A stretch of DNA of 64,000 nt from Closterium sp. NIES-65 (GCA_948144175.1 CANXME010000886.1:1116001-1180000), one strand, 5' to 3'. Counted from the stretch's first letter, positions 1-11,515 are shown. Made by a program: numbers and translations. Notes: a model not told the origin generated them from the letters alone.

Positions 1-109
1 CCTTCCCTCACTTCCCTCAGTCGCATTTGGCACGGACGCTCTGCACTCAACCCTCTGCACTAAACTCTCATTGCTCACAAGGAGCGTTGATCTGTGGCGA
101 TCCTAGTGG

Positions 110-1513
110 ATGATTTCAATGTCTTTTCTACCTTGCTTTTGCACTCTTATCAGCACTCATAAATCTTTATGGTTTTTCCTAACATCTTATATTCCTGCAG
201 CTGTGCCTCTGCCTCCTGCTGTGGCGATTGAGTCGGTCTTACGTTTCGATGCGGAGGGTCGTGCGATCGACTTTGATGAGTGGCTGCCCCAAGTCAAGCT
301 CTACCTGACGAGCCAGGTTCAGCAGGGCGTCTCCTTGTACGACCACGCTTCGGGTGAGCTCCCAACCCCGCCATGTCCTTCTGATCTTGCCGCTGACGCC
401 ACGCCGGCGCAGAAGGAGGAATATCGCGCGGCTCGCCTGGAGTACAGCGACTGGAAGGGACGCGACGCTGCTGCACACCTCGCCATCCGTCGCCACCTCC
501 CGCCGGCCGAGCGGAAGCACTTCAACCAGGTGAAGACCGCGAAGGAGTGTTTGGATGCTGTTATCGCTCGCTACTCCACTCCTTCGCCTGGTACTTTAGG
601 CCGCCTCTTTCTGCCCTTCCTATTTCCTGATCTCCCTTCGTTCCACACCGTCGGTGACCTGGTCAAGCACCTGCGCTCGCTTGACGCTAGGTTCCGCGCT
701 GCTTGCACTACTGAGTTTCTTGCTAAGAATCCGCCCCCCATGTATATCACACTGTATCTCCTCGCGACCCGCCTTCCTGATCGCTTCGTGGCTGCCCGCG
801 ATCACCTCCTCACTGTGCACCCCACGACCCTCACTATCGACCTCTTTGAGACGCGTCTCACTGAGATCGAGACTCCCCTACGCACCCTAGCCTTCGTTCA
901 TGGTACGGTGCTTCCCCCTATCTTTGAGGGGTGCACCCCGTCTCTGCTCAGTGCCTCCGCTGCCTCCGCTGCTGGAGTTGAGCCTGCTGCCCCGACGAAT
1001 ATTGTAGCAGTTGCTGCCTCTGGTGGGCAGCGACGTCGCAAGAGTGGTCGTAGGAGTGGAGGGGGTGGAGGTGGTGGAGGTGCTGGTACGTCTGGGAGGT
1101 CTGGCGCTGGAGGAGGTTCCGGGTTTGGTGGTATGGCCAGATGAGGTGCTGGTCCTGGGTGTGTGGCAGTGATGCAGCAGCAGCAGCAGTCGTCGCAACA
1201 GCATCAGCAGATCCAGGAGTGGGCCTCCCAGCAGCAGTGGGGACCTAGTGGCCTGGTGAGCATCGGCCACGGTGGCGGCCCGGACAGACAGGTATCGCAT
1301 TGCTGGGACGCCAGTCCCTGCCAGTACCGACTTCTGACTGGTCCAGGCGCTGGCACAGTCTGCAGGCGTCACGATCACTCCGCTGCGCGCTGATTCTGCC
1401 GTCTCGACGACCTCTATCGTGACCGCTTTGGCCCTCATGTGGTCACCCCTGACTGGTTTGCGCTGTTGCAGCGTGGTTTGCCTGTGTTTACTATGGACAT
1501 TTCTTATGTTTAA
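110..1513 (+). pseudogene. Ty1/copia-type gag relic
   Basis: An open frame runs from 110 to 1144. From about residue 40 it resembles copia-family gag (UBN2-like): SVLRFDAEGRAIDF, then LAIRRHLPPAERKHF, AVIARYSTPSPGTLGRL and PPPMYITLYLLATRLPD. A Gly/Ser-rich tail ends at a stop at 1144. Gag-like sequence resumes in shifted frames to 1513, where 1397-1513 reads RLDDLYRDRFGPHVVTPDWF before a stop. No protease, integrase or reverse transcriptase follows and no LTR pair was found, so this is a truncated and frameshifted element, or an isolated gag. The first 40 residues, before the gag homology, may be intron or leader. The assignment to copia gag is family knowledge; the loss of pol is seen directly. 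Confidence 0.7.
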
Positions 1514-2631
1514 TCTGCTTGCCTGCATGCTCATCTATTTATAACCTTGCATGCCTTCATCTGCACCCGCACCACTCCGGCATGACTATGGGTACAATAC
1601 ACATACGCTTGGCCATTGTTATCTCGTGCGCTATGCTATTGACGTGCAAAAGTGGAATCTCCAATCGTTACGGCTGACAATCAGTAGCACCTTCCTTTGA
1701 GCCACCAACCTCAAGCCCACGGTTTTTGCTACAGTTGCAAGGCAGCTTGCCTGGACACAACCACTGTCATTCATGCACTTACATTTCTACAATAGCTACA
1801 GGCTAGCCAGCCCTCATGTGTCTTGTCAATAGGACAGTGCGCGCTTTCAGCAGTTACTAACGTGCTTGAAATGTTGTACGTTTCTTTGTTCAGAGCCAGT
1901 TACACATTCAACATAGCTGAACATATAGGGTAACTACCAAAGAGATTTTGTTCAACTGATGTTTGTCCCTTTGTTCTCTGAGATGGGCGCAGTGTGATGG
2001 TGATGGGAGATTTGTGTTTTAACAGGTACCCACATGTGGGAGGGGTGCAGTCTCAGCTTTGGTGTTTTGGAGCAGCCGATGGTACTTTGGTGTTTTACTG
2101 TAAAATGTACACCCACTTATTCGTTTATCTCACCGAGCGCTTTGGTCGGAGGTGCTTGTTGTTTTTGCCCAGTGCTTTTAACGTCTGCGAGTCACATTTC
2201 CCTGCGTATTGCCGTCCCTTGCTCCCAAAATGGGGCTATAAATACGTTTTGCAACTGTAGGCCGGCCTGACCTAATCATAACTAATTTGGCCTCGTCTTT
2301 AGCGCGAATGCGTGCAACTGTAGTGCTCTGCCACCATTTTTTTTCAACGTTTAGCAATTCAATGCTGAGCTGATCACGCGTGTGAATCGATTCTGTGACA
2401 TAAACGCATCGCTCCCAACCTTCTATGTGAACGTACCGAGCTGGTAGCACAATCGCGAGTGCATCAAACGAATAAGTGGGTGTATATCAATCGGCTGCTC
2501 CGACACTTGCATTCAGATTCTTGCTGGCACCTTTTCACAAATCCTTTCCATGTTCGTGTTTTTCAATATACCATATTAGGCAATTATGTTGCACCATCTG
2601 AAACAGAAAGTCGGGAATCATTGCTACATGA
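1514..2631. other. Region without a recognisable gene
   Basis: No supported gene. There is an imperfect inverted repeat: a stretch at 2084-2125 containing GAGCAGCCGAT and ACACCCACTTATTCGTTT reappears in reverse complement at about 2465-2505, with a different spacer. It could be the terminal repeats of a small decayed transposon, but no target duplication was identified. A TATA-like TATAAATA at about 2236 has no open frame behind it. Confidence 0.4.
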
Positions 2632-2725
2632 GCCTTCACAGACTGCAGCACCTTCAGCTGCGTCAAATCATGTGGCAATAACTTCAATCGCACACAACCA
2701 AACAGGCTGAGCATCCTCAGCCATG
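2632..2725 (-). pseudogene. Scrap of F-box/LRR gene 3-prime end
   Basis: About 90 bases match, with substitutions, the end of the LRR gene at 6568-6660. Shared words include GCAGCACCTTCAGCTG and AACCAAACAGGCTGAGC, in the same orientation. The copy carries only the last repeat or two and cannot be translated as a gene. It is a third, older trace of the same family in this window. Confidence 0.7.
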
Positions 2726-2726
2726 T

Positions 2727-2785
2727 GGCAGTGCTGGTGGCAGTGCTGGTGGCAGTGCTGGTGGCAGTGCTGGTGGCAGTGGCAG
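2727..2785 (+). repeat. 12-bp tandem repeat GGCAGTGCTGGT
   Basis: Four to five head-to-tail copies of GGCAGTGCTGGT, directly abutting the LRR scrap. Confidence 0.9.
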
Positions 2786-2960
2786 AGAGGGGAGTGAAGG
2801 AGGGAGTGAGGTGGGATGCTGCAAGAGGAGGGATCCAATCTGGTAGGGAGAGAGTTTGGGAAAGGGTAACGATTACTAACTTAAGTTACAACATAAATGA
2901 TGCAGTTTACCATGGTGCATGATACTACAAGTGGAAATGATCAAGGAAAAAGGTGCAAAG

Positions 2961-3242
2961 AGTTTTGAGGCACCTCAATACCTCTCGGTGTGTTTTGAGT
3001 CGACTCAAAACAGTTTTGAGGCACCTCAATACCTCTCGGAGTGTTTTGAGTCGACTCAAAACAGTTTTGAGGCACCTCAATACCTCTCGGTGTGTTTTGA
3101 GTCGACTCAAAACAGTTTTGAGGCACCTCAATACCTCTCGGTGTGTTTTGAGTCGACTCAAAACAGTTTTGAGGCACCTCAATACCTCTCGGTGTGTTTT
3201 GAGTCGACTCAAAACAGTTTTGAGGCACCTCAATACCTCTCG
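2961..3242 (+). repeat. 51-bp minisatellite built from two palindromes
   Basis: About five and a half copies of a 51-bp unit. Each unit carries TTTTGAGGCACCTCAA (near-palindrome) and TTTTGAGTCGACTCAAAA (perfect palindrome). The period is 17 codons, so several frames stay open on both strands; these are repeat artefacts and not genes. Confidence 0.95.
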
Positions 3243-3496
3243 TAAGGTACCAGTATTTACCGAGGACATCTATCCTCTCCACTGCTTCATCTCTACTCAC
3301 CCCCCCTCGCCTCTCACAATTCCCCCTCTCCACTCACCCTCTCCCCCTATTGACTCACCATCTCCTCCTCCACACTTAGCGTAGGGGCGTGAATGCGAGT
3401 GTGAATATGATTTGATTGTGATTGGGGATGGGAGTTGGAGTGTAGGCATGGTTTGTATGTGACTGTGTGAGTGAGCCTGTGTATAAGTGGGAGTGA

Positions 3497-3561
3497 GTGT
3501 GTGTGTGTGTGTATGTGTGTATATGTGTGTGTGTGTCTGTGTATGTGTGTGTGTGTGTGAA
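3497..3561 (+). repeat. TG-rich microsatellite
   Basis: Imperfect (TG)n interrupted by TATG, inside a G/T-rich stretch of about 200 bases. Confidence 0.85.
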
Positions 3562-3607
3562 TAGTACTATACGTGTGAGTGAGGGGGGGGAGTGCGAGTC
3601 TGAGACT

Positions 3608-3790
3608 GCTCTATGCAGCAAGGGAAGAGTCGACCCTCCTTGAGAACAAGGTGACTTTTGAGTCGACTCAAAAGTCAGCTTGCTCTATGCAGCAAGGGAA
3701 GAGTCGACCCTCCGTGAGAACAAGGTGACTTTTGAGTCGACTCAAAAGTCAGCTTGCTCTATGCGGCAAGGGAAGAGTCGACCCTCCTTG
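3608..3790 (+). repeat. 74-bp tandem repeat with embedded palindrome
   Basis: GCTCTATGC recurs at 3608, 3682 and 3756, giving a 74-bp period. The first two units contain a perfect 24-bp palindrome (3653-3676 and 3727-3750) centred on GTCGAC with GACTTTTGA arms. Confidence 0.9.
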
Positions 3791-3792
3791 AG

Positions 3793-4110
3793 AACACTAA
3801 CAGGTTGGCTTTAGAGGGAGAGGAAAGTAAACATGTTTCTAGGGAGGGTGGGAATGCGAGTCTGAGACTGCTCAATGCAGCAGCAAGGCAGCAAGGAAAG
3901 AGTCGAACCCCTCCAAGAACACTAACAGGTTGACTTTAGAGGGAGAGGAAAGTAAACATGTTTCTAGGGAGGGTGGGAATGCGAGTCTGAGACTGCTCAA
4001 TGCAGCAGCAAGGCAGCAAGGAAAGAGTCGAACCCCTACGAGAACACTAACAGGTTGGCTTTAGAGGGAGAGGAAAGTAAACATGTCCCTAGGGAGGGTG
4101 GGATGAGGGG
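3793..4110 (+). repeat. 125-bp tandem repeat
   Basis: AACACTAACAGGTT recurs at 3793, 3918 and 4043, an exact 125-bp spacing, with near-identical units between. The start overlaps the end of the 74-bp repeat family, so one array evolved out of the other. Confidence 0.9.
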
Positions 4111-5014
4111 CACTGTGGGGGAGCGTGGGTAGGAGATTGGGTGGAAGTGTGGTTGGGAGTGTGGGCAGGAGTGTAGATGGGAGAGTGGGGGGGATTGTGG
4201 ACAGGACACAAGAAGAAAGACAAGTTCAAAGAGGAAACCAGAGGGTGGTTGAGATTCACACAGACGAGTCCAGAGAGTCCTCACTCCAGACGAGCACAGA
4301 GAGCAACTGAGAAGCTGGGCTTGCACCTGAGAAGCTGGGCTTGCACATATTGGCCAGCTTTGAATGAATTCAAGAGATGATGCATATCGTAGCAGGTAGG
4401 AAAATTGTGGTGCCAGTGTTGGCAGCGGAGGAGAGGGGAGAGGGAGAGGCGAGTGCGGCAAGATGCAGACCTGGGACGGAATGAGTCGGAAGTATAACAA
4501 TGATGGACAGGAGGAGTTGGAGAATATTGTGTGCCTGATCGTGAAAATGAGGATGATGAGGATGATGAGGATGATGAACACGATCAGCATTAAGAGTGTA
4601 ATGAGCTTGCGTCTGCACAAATTTCACAAATTCCACCTCATCTCTTTAATCCATTCATTCCCACTTCTTCCCATCCTTCTGGCAATAGGAGCTCTCAAAA
4701 GTAACTCGAAATATTCTAAAGAGGGTTCTCCGTTCTCAATCACTGCATCTTCCCACCTTTTTCTGCCAGTAGAATTCTCTTCCTCGCTCACCAGTAGCAC
4801 ATCCTCTATCTATCCCTGGCTACAGCCTGGAGGGAAGAGAGGGAGAGGAGGATGGAGGGTTTGCTGGGGAAGGAGAGAGAGGCACTTTATGGCAGGTCGC
4901 CAGAAGGAGGCAGAGAGGGGATAGTTTAAAGGCAGCACAGGAGATTAGGGAGGGGATTAAGTGAGCCAGAAGGAGGCGGAGGGGTGAGTTTAAGGCAGAG
5001 AGGTACTGTTCTGG
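4111..5014. other. Region without a recognisable gene
   Basis: Purine-rich sequence with a short GATGATGAG run near 4548-4577. Open frames on both strands are low-complexity and match no family I know. Confidence 0.4.
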
Positions 5015-5125
5015 CAGCACCTCTCCATCAGTATTTTCTGAAAGGTGGAGAGGTGCTGTCTAGTTTTGAGGCGCCTCAAAACTAGACACTCCATCAGTAT
5101 TTCCTGAAAGGCAGAGAGGTGCTGT
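5015..5125. repeat. Two-copy repeat around a 26-bp perfect palindrome
   Basis: A unit reading CTCCATCAGTATTTYCTGAA and then AGAGGTGCTG is present twice. Between the copies, 5060-5085 is a perfect 26-bp palindrome with core GCGC and CTAGTTTTGAG arms. It belongs to the dispersed palindrome family. Confidence 0.85.
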
Positions 5126-5204
5126 TCAGGAAAAACTGGGGCAGTATTGGTAAGTCTTGGCCTTTCGGGAAATACTGGGGGAAAAACCGGCAAAACCCCC
5201 CTCA

Positions 5205-5712
5205 GCCCACCCACCTCAACCCCCACTCGCCTGCACAGCCCACTCTCCCCACTCACCCAAACAGCCCACCTACCCCACTCACCCCACTCACCCCACTCAC
5301 CCCACTCACCCCTCTCACCCCACTCACGCCACTCACCCCACTCACCCCACTCACCCCACTCACCCCACTCACCCCACTCATCCCACTCACCCCACTCACC
5401 CCACTCACCCCACTCACCGCATTCATCCCACTCACCCCACTCACCTCACTCACCTCACTCACCCCACTCACCCCACTCACCCCACTCACCCACTCACCCC
5501 ACTCACCACACTCCCTCCACTCATCCCACTCCATCCACTCACCCCACTCCCTCCACTCACCCCACTCACCCCACTCACCGCATTCACCCCACTCACCCCA
5601 CTCATCCCACTCACCCCACTCATCCCACTCACCCCACTCATCCCACTCACCCCACTCATCCCACTCATCCCACTCATCCCACTCACCCCTCTCACCACTC
5701 ACCCCACTCGCC
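5205..5712 (+). repeat. CCCCACTCAC decamer array, copy 1
   Basis: About 500 bases of (CCCCACTCAC)n with scattered CCCC to TCCC or CTCC changes. It sits at the 3-prime side of the first LRR gene, and the equivalent array at 11775-12085 has the same position beside the second LRR gene. Confidence 0.9.
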
Positions 5713-6473
5713 AGCACACCAGGAGAAGGCATTTGTATGGCTGTCGTTGAAGAGAGTGACTGAAACGGAAGGAACAAGAACGTGGGGGAGGGAGGAGGAA
5801 GGGGAAAGAGCCAGGTTAGGAATTTGGTGTATTATCTCGGGGTTTGGTGGGGTATGAACAGAAGGCAGACAGCCCATGCGAGATGGTTTTAATAGGTCGT
5901 CGTGAGCATTGGTGCTGTTAAAGAGAGTGACTGGAACGAAGGGGTTGAGAGCGGCACCAGAGTGGTTGAGAAGGGTTAGGAAGGGTACAGCGGGGTATGG
6001 GAATTTGAGTCTAGAAAGAAAAACCCAGAGGGAGGATTCAGCGAGGAGAGAATTCTGGCATTGGAAAGACAGACGACAACTGATAGCTGGACGTTTTGTG
6101 ATGACTATAGTGCAAACATTCAAGTTGAAGCTACAATGACAATTAATCTGGTCAGATGTAGTGCACATTCTACCATTGTTTTGCTGTTTTTTTTGTCTAT
6201 AAGGATCCTAGAGCACGCCCGAGGGAGGGACTAGCAATATCATAGCTCCTTTCCCAAATAAGCCAACTTGGGATCAGCTTGTATTGAATCTCTCTGGAAT
6301 ATACCACTACTCAAATCTACCAAGAATCCATTACACAATCTATGCACAAGTACCGTACACACTCCACAAATGCTCTGAAGAACGCATTAACAATGGCTAG
6401 CCGAAAAAGAAACATGACACTTGCCCAAGGTCACTCTGATCACCACACACTCTGTTCGTGTCAAGCTACGGTA
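5713..6473. other. Duplicated flank of LRR gene 1
   Basis: Starts with CACACCAGGAGA and then a GTGACTGAAACGGAAGGAAC word that recurs near 12132. A further block (GGGGTTGAGAGCGGCACCAG) recurs at about 12315. This is the 3-prime flank of the minus-strand LRR gene and part of the segmental duplication; no gene is seen in it. Confidence 0.6.
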
Positions 6474-8375
6474 CTACTTCTTGATTTCCAGACCATGCAT
6501 GTCCCGAAGACCACAACACAGTGCACGGGACATGCCTTCAATCGCTTGCTTGCACCCTTTGACATTCAAGTGCCGCAGCACCTTCAGCTGAGTCAACTCC
6601 TCTGGCAAGGCCTTCAATTGCACGCAGCCAAACAGGCTGAGCCATCTCAGCCGGGTCAACTGAGCAAACCTGGGAGGAAGAGAGCTGATGGACGTCCTCT
6701 CAACTTTAAGCGTGCAGAGGCAGCTAAGCTGCGTGAGCGAAGATGGTAGCTGCTGCAGGGCCTTACATCCTGACAGATCCAGCTCACGCAGCCTGGATAA
6801 TCCACCAAATCCATAGGGGATTGAGGTCACCTTGGGTGCAACAACCTCTAACGCTGTCAGGTGTTGGAGCTGTGAGAAAGTTTCTGGTAGCTCCATAAGC
6901 TCTTCAAAGTCGAGTAATTGCAAGTCACGCAGCTGCTGCAAAGCCGAACCGATGCTTCGTGGGAGGGTCTGAAGCGACTCAGCATCAGAAATACTCAAGA
7001 GGTGGAGCTGAGAAACAGATTCGAGGGAGATTGGAAACTCAAGAACGTTGTTTGCCAACCCCAGCTCCAACTGCTGCAGACAAGACGGCAGGGAAATCTG
7101 AGGCACTGAATCAGCCCGACTGTTTCTGTACCAAGACAGAACCTCAAGGGCGAGTGGCAACGCCACAGGGAACCCAGACAGATGCCTGCACCTTCTTATC
7201 TTCAAACACTTCAGCTCCATGAGGCTACTCAGCATTCTTGGCAGCAAAGAGAGCCTTTCACAATCCTCGACGATCAAGGTTACAAGGCTAGTGAGCCCTG
7301 TAATGACATCCGGTATCTCCCTGAAAACATCACAGTCATGAATGTAGAGATGCTGCAGGTTACTCAGATTGTCCAAACCCTCAGGAAGCACTGTCAATTC
7401 GCATCTGCCAAGCTCGAGACTCTTCAGAGGAATCAGCTGAGCAAAGGAAGGGAAGAGCCGCTGCTTTGTGCAATGATACAGGTGAAGAGTCTCGAGGTTG
7501 CTGAGCCATCTGATCCTCTCTGGAAGCACCGTCAGCCAGATGCTTTTTAGGTTCAGAATTTTGAGGGATGAAAGTTGGCAGAGCGAGTCAGGTAGCTCTC
7601 GGTGAGACACTCTCGTCAGAATCAGTGACTTGAGCGAAGGCAGCTCTCCAAAGCCCTCGGGTAGGCTGTGAAGCCGCGAGCACCCAGTAATGGAAAAGCA
7701 CTCCAATGTTGTTAGGGTTGTAATATTATCTGGGAGTCGGTTGAGCTGAGAACAATCGCGAATGGTAAGCTCACGGAGGCACGGCAACAGCTCTCTGATG
7801 TCATCAGACATGTGCCGGAGGTTGGTGGCGTTGGTGATCACCAGCTGTTCTAGGCGAGTACACGGTGATCTTCTCGGGAACATTGAAGTGAAGCTGAGAC
7901 TGGGAATCTGGGTCTTGAGACAACGTAGCTGAGTTACTGCAAAAATTGCAGCTGGTGGATCATTCTTGGGGAGGCAGGCTTTACTGGAAAATGAGAGTCT
8001 GGAGAGTCTTGGCATGCGCGCGAGGCTTGACAACTGCTGATGCGTCAATTTGGAAACACTAACATGGAGGGACGTGAGAGACGAAAGTCTTGGAAATCTG
8101 GAAAATGCCACAGCTGAAACGCTGGTTAGAGAAACTGTGTGGAGATGCTGCAGCTGGAAAAAGGAATCTGGCAACTCAGTATCTTTATGAAGGCAGTGAA
8201 GTGTAATCTCCTCCAGCTGAGTGCACTTGAGGAAGAAATTCTTCAAACCGGCTTCACTAACTGGATGTTCATCCTTGTTTCCTCCACATTCCGTCAGTGC
8301 GATCCTGCCCACGTGAAGAGCTTTCAGATTTGGCCATGAGGAGGCAAGGCGAGTGAGGAAAGCGTTCTCAATCAT
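6474..8375 (-). CDS. LRR protein, F-box end eroded
   Basis: 633 residues of plant-type leucine-rich repeats. Repeats follow an LPxxLxxLxxLxxLxIxxCxxL pattern, for example LPCLRELTIRDCSQL and LPSSLTQLSCLCTLKVER. The protein is collinear with the gene at 12826-15135 but starts at a Met equivalent to residue 122 of that paralogue. The frame stays open upstream to at least 8580. It matches the paralogue as far as VQENLIVSLQDLANALACF, then similarity is lost where the F-box should be. A start-like ATGGAGC near 8797, resembling the start of the paralogue, is followed within ten codons by a stop. DNA homology resumes at about 8885. The gene therefore probably lost its F-box and may be a pseudogene or an LRR-only protein. 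In intact relatives the LRRs bind the substrate of an SCF ubiquitin ligase. Confidence 0.7.
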   Translation of the reverse strand: MIENAFLTRLASSWPNLKALHVGRIALTECGGNKDEHPVSEAGLKNFFLKCTQLEEITLHCLHKDTELPDSFFQLQHLHTVSLTSVSAVAFSRFPRLSSLTSLHVSVSKLTHQQLSSLARMPRLSRLSFSSKACLPKNDPPAAIFAVTQLRCLKTQIPSLSFTSMFPRRSPCTRLEQLVITNATNLRHMSDDIRELLPCLRELTIRDCSQLNRLPDNITTLTTLECFSITGCSRLHSLPEGFGELPSLKSLILTRVSHRELPDSLCQLSSLKILNLKSIWLTVLPERIRWLSNLETLHLYHCTKQRLFPSFAQLIPLKSLELGRCELTVLPEGLDNLSNLQHLYIHDCDVFREIPDVITGLTSLVTLIVEDCERLSLLPRMLSSLMELKCLKIRRCRHLSGFPVALPLALEVLSWYRNSRADSVPQISLPSCLQQLELGLANNVLEFPISLESVSQLHLLSISDAESLQTLPRSIGSALQQLRDLQLLDFEELMELPETFSQLQHLTALEVVAPKVTSIPYGFGGLSRLRELDLSGCKALQQLPSSLTQLSCLCTLKVERTSISSLPPRFAQLTRLRWLSLFGCVQLKALPEELTQLKVLRHLNVKGCKQAIEGMSRALCCGLRDMHGLEIKK

Positions 8376-8580
8376 CTCGACACTGCTGTCACTAAGGTGG
8401 AGATTCGTAAGGCTGTCAAAACAAGCCAGGGCGTTCGCCAGATCTTGAAGAGATACAATAAGGTTCTCTTGAACTATGATGCTGGTGACAATAAGTTTGC
8501 ATTTCGAGGTTTTACGGTCTGGGATTGTAAACGTCAGTATTATAGACAGAATTGCGCATTCTGTGGGTGTATACGTGGAC

Positions 8581-9999
8581 TTCAGTTTCGTTTTGCTGAG
8601 TCAAACCTGACTTGTACGGTGTACAGTTTGGTTGGAACGCTAAGTTACGAGCCAGGATTTCCAGATGCACTGTTCATTACCATTCAGGCAATAATGTTGA
8701 CCATCTCGGCAATGCTAGTTACCATGGTGGCGACGAGAAGACATCTCTGTTATGATTTGGAAACATGGCTAACCTCGCGTGCGATCAAGCTCCATGAGTG
8801 TTACCGCTAAGATAAATGCCCGGAAACACGGATCACGACCCACGCTGACTTGTGAGCTTGAGGTGACGAGACGAAGGAACCCGCCGTGCTTGCGTTGCTG
8901 GATGAGCTTCCAATCTCAATGAGAGTCCCTACGCCGTGTTGAAGCTATGGCATATTGCTGACGTGTTTCCGAGTTCTACCATGCCCAAATCCAACGAATT
9001 AGCTCACACGAGCGCTTCTTAGGGATCTTCAGGGAGCCTAGGCTGGGATAATCTGACTGGATTTCGCGCTGGACACACATTCACTTGACAAGGCTTGGGC
9101 TACTGGAGCACGGAATCAAGTTGTGTGATCAGCTGCTAGCAGGGACTCATGAGGGAGTTGGAGGATTCCGTTCCCACCCAGAACTCACAAATGAGACTCG
9201 CTATTGCGCTCTCTGTTTCTCTCGAACAAACGTTCAATTTCCGTAAATGCAAACTGTTTAGATTCTTTCATAAACATCCATGCTTTGGCAAAATGCTGGG
9301 CAGTCAAGCACACATCCATGATTGATATAGCACCATGAATTGATGATATCGAGTTCTTTCCTCCAATCATCCCACCTTACTACTAATAAGGGTACATTCT
9401 GCTCTGGACATGTCCCAATCGTACATGTCCCAATTGATTACCGTCCAACAGATTTTGCCAGATCATGGTTGCCCTAACCAAAGAGATGCAGAAAATCTTG
9501 AAGTCTGCACAACCCGTTGAGTGAAGAGCCACCACGTTATACCCGCTTTGATGCCTGCATGTTGTATCCTCACCTGATGCAAGCACTGTGATTCCATCAC
9601 ATAGAGGAGATGAAGAAGGAAAGCAAAGAAGGAAATGAAGTGGTGAGGCAGCAGCTGAAATATTTGTGGTGGTGATGGAGAGGTGAGTGGGAGGGAGAGA
9701 AGAGTGAGGTGGGATGGAATGGGCACACTCTCGTGTTGTCTGCTTGGGGTGAGGGGAAACAAGGAGCGGACCTGGGAGGAAGAGAGTACGAGTAGGGTGG
9801 GGATGATCATTAGGGAGTTAAAGAAACATCGCACGGATTTTCTGGATCACAAAGACATAAATGAGTACCCTATTTCCTATCAAGGACAGAGCTGAACAAA
9901 TTGAAATCAAAACTCGTTCTGGGTAAACATCTCTTTGATAACATCAGGTACTTACTTGGCCTATTTGCACATCTGTCATCCCCACTGCTTGTCCACTCA
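8581..9999. other. Upstream region of LRR gene 1, no gene seen
   Basis: 8885-8990 aligns with 15320-15425 upstream of LRR gene 2 (shared CGCCGTGCTTG and GTTGCAGG-like words), marking the far edge of the segmental duplication. The rest has only short, unconvincing open frames. Confidence 0.5.
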
Positions 10000-10053
10000 C
10001 CATCACCATTCCCCTTTTCCACTCACCAACTCTCCATCCATCCTCTCCACCTA

Positions 10054-10095
10054 CAGCAGCGCATCTGTTGTGGCCCTAACTCAAAAACGCCAGGC
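10054..10095 (+). other. Exon-edge-like repeat, copy 1 of 3
   Basis: A pyrimidine-rich tract ending in ACAG is followed by CAGCGCATCTGTTGTGGC, which can be read as QRICCGPNSK. Closely similar words follow AG at 11519 and 11703. They look like copies of the 5-prime edge of an exon with its splice acceptor; the parent exon is not recognised here. Confidence 0.4.
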
Positions 10096-10124
10096 TGCTG
10101 CACAGGCAGGGTGTGGGAGAGAGA

Positions 10125-10770
10125 GGGGGGGTGACGCTGCCATGCCCCAGTTGGGGCAGGCGGAGTGCCCTGGGCACTGCTTGAAGGGGAGGGTGTGGGG
10201 GAGAGAGAGGCACCAGGAGAGAGGAGGGCAGAGGAGGGAGAGGGCCTCTGAACACCAGTCTGCTGCGCCGGCAGGGCGACACTGCCAGGTCCCAGTTGGG
10301 GCAGGCGGACTGCCCCAGGCACTGCTCGAAGAGGAGGGTGGCGCGGAAAAAGGCACCAGGAGAGAGGAGGGCAGAGGAGGGAGAGGGCCTTTGAACACCA
10401 GTCTGCTGTGCTGGCAGGGTGACGCTGCCAGGTCCCAGTTGGGGCAGGCCGATTGCTCTGGGCACTGGGAGGAAGTGGGAGAGAACGGGGGGGTTGGGGT
10501 TGGGGGGGGTTGAAGGGGTGAGAGGTGGGCAGGGCAATGCTGCTGGGTCCCAGTTGGGTAAGCCGGCTGCTCTTGGTACATTCAGAAAGTAGGAAAGAGC
10601 ACACGAGGAGGTGAAAGTGGAACAGTAGAAGAAAGTGGGATAGGCTGGAGGGGGGTGCGGAGGATTGGAAGGGTGAGAAGCAGGCAGGGCGATGCTGCCA
10701 CCTCCGACTCATGATGTGGCAGTTGTGGCCAAGGGAGGGATGCTCTGGCTACTGCTTGAAGGAAAGAAGG
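10125..10770 (+). repeat. Diverged tandem repeat of about 110-160 bp
   Basis: A block containing GACGCTGCCAGGTCCCAGTT and GGGGCAGGC recurs at about 10130, 10275, 10420, 10535 and 10690 with growing divergence, separated by GGAGAGA-rich spacers. Open frames across it on either strand are repeat artefacts. Confidence 0.8.
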
Positions 10771-10959
10771 GAGAGAGAAAGTGGCGGAAGGAGAGTGGGA
10801 GAGAGGTGGAGAAACGGGGATGAGGTCGCAGTTTAATACACATGCCACCCGTGCAGCCTGAGAGAAAGGAGCAGAGCTTACGGGGGTAAGTAAGGTTGCG
10901 GGGGTGAGTAAAATATGGGGAGGGTTTAAGAGGGGATTGAGCATGCAAAAGGAGTGAGC

Positions 10960-11098
10960 ATTCACTCCACCCCACTCCACTCCAAGCCACTCCACTCCAC
11001 TCCAAACCACACCACTCCACTCCATTTCACTCCACTCCACTCCACTCCACTCCACTCCACTCCACTCCACTCCACACCACTCCACTCCACCCTCCTCC
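10960..11098 (+). repeat. Pentanucleotide array CCACT
   Basis: (CCACT)n with interruptions over about 140 bases. Confidence 0.9.
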
Positions 11099-11165
11099 AT
11101 CAGAGGCAAGCCTCACCTCATCAGCTCCACAGAGCTGTCAGAAGGCCAAAGCGGGAACAAACTGT

Positions 11166-11315
11166 GCTGGGCCACCCATCATAGCTCTGTGCTGGGTCAC
11201 CCATCATACCTCTGTGCTGGGTCACCCATCATAGCTCTGTGCTGGGTCACCCATCATACCTCTGTGCTGGGTCACCCATCATACCTCTGTGCTGGGTCAC
11301 CCATCATAGCTGTGC
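11166..11315 (+). repeat. 25-bp tandem repeat
   Basis: GCTGGGTCACCCATCAT recurs every 25 bases (11166, 11191, 11216, 11241, 11266, 11291), with an alternating AGCTCTGT or ACCTCTGT tail. Confidence 0.95.
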
Positions 11316-11515
11316 TGTGTCGGCCTTGGGACGCCACAAAATCAGGGCAGGGCCACACCCCACACCTCACACCCCACACACCACTCACCCAACCAGCCAT
11401 TCATACCACTCACCCACACAGCCTATTCACCCCACTCACTTAAACATCCCCTTTCACCCCACTCACCCAAACAGCCCATTCACCCCACCCCACTCACTCC
11501 ACACACCCATACCCT

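Noticed and set aside
887..1534. 215-codon minus-strand frame opposite the copia gag
   Set aside because: Antisense shadow of the gag Gly/Ser-rich region with no recognisable domain.
4036..4620. 194-codon minus-strand frame with a hydrophobic ILI run
   Set aside because: The hydrophobic run is the complement of a GATGATGAG repeat, and the rest crosses a 125-bp tandem repeat.
5119..5857. Pro/Ser/His/Thr-rich open frames
   Set aside because: Translations of (CCCCACTCAC)n in several frames at once.
8397..8810. 137-codon plus-strand frame
   Set aside because: Antisense to the eroded upstream part of LRR gene 1; no family resemblance.
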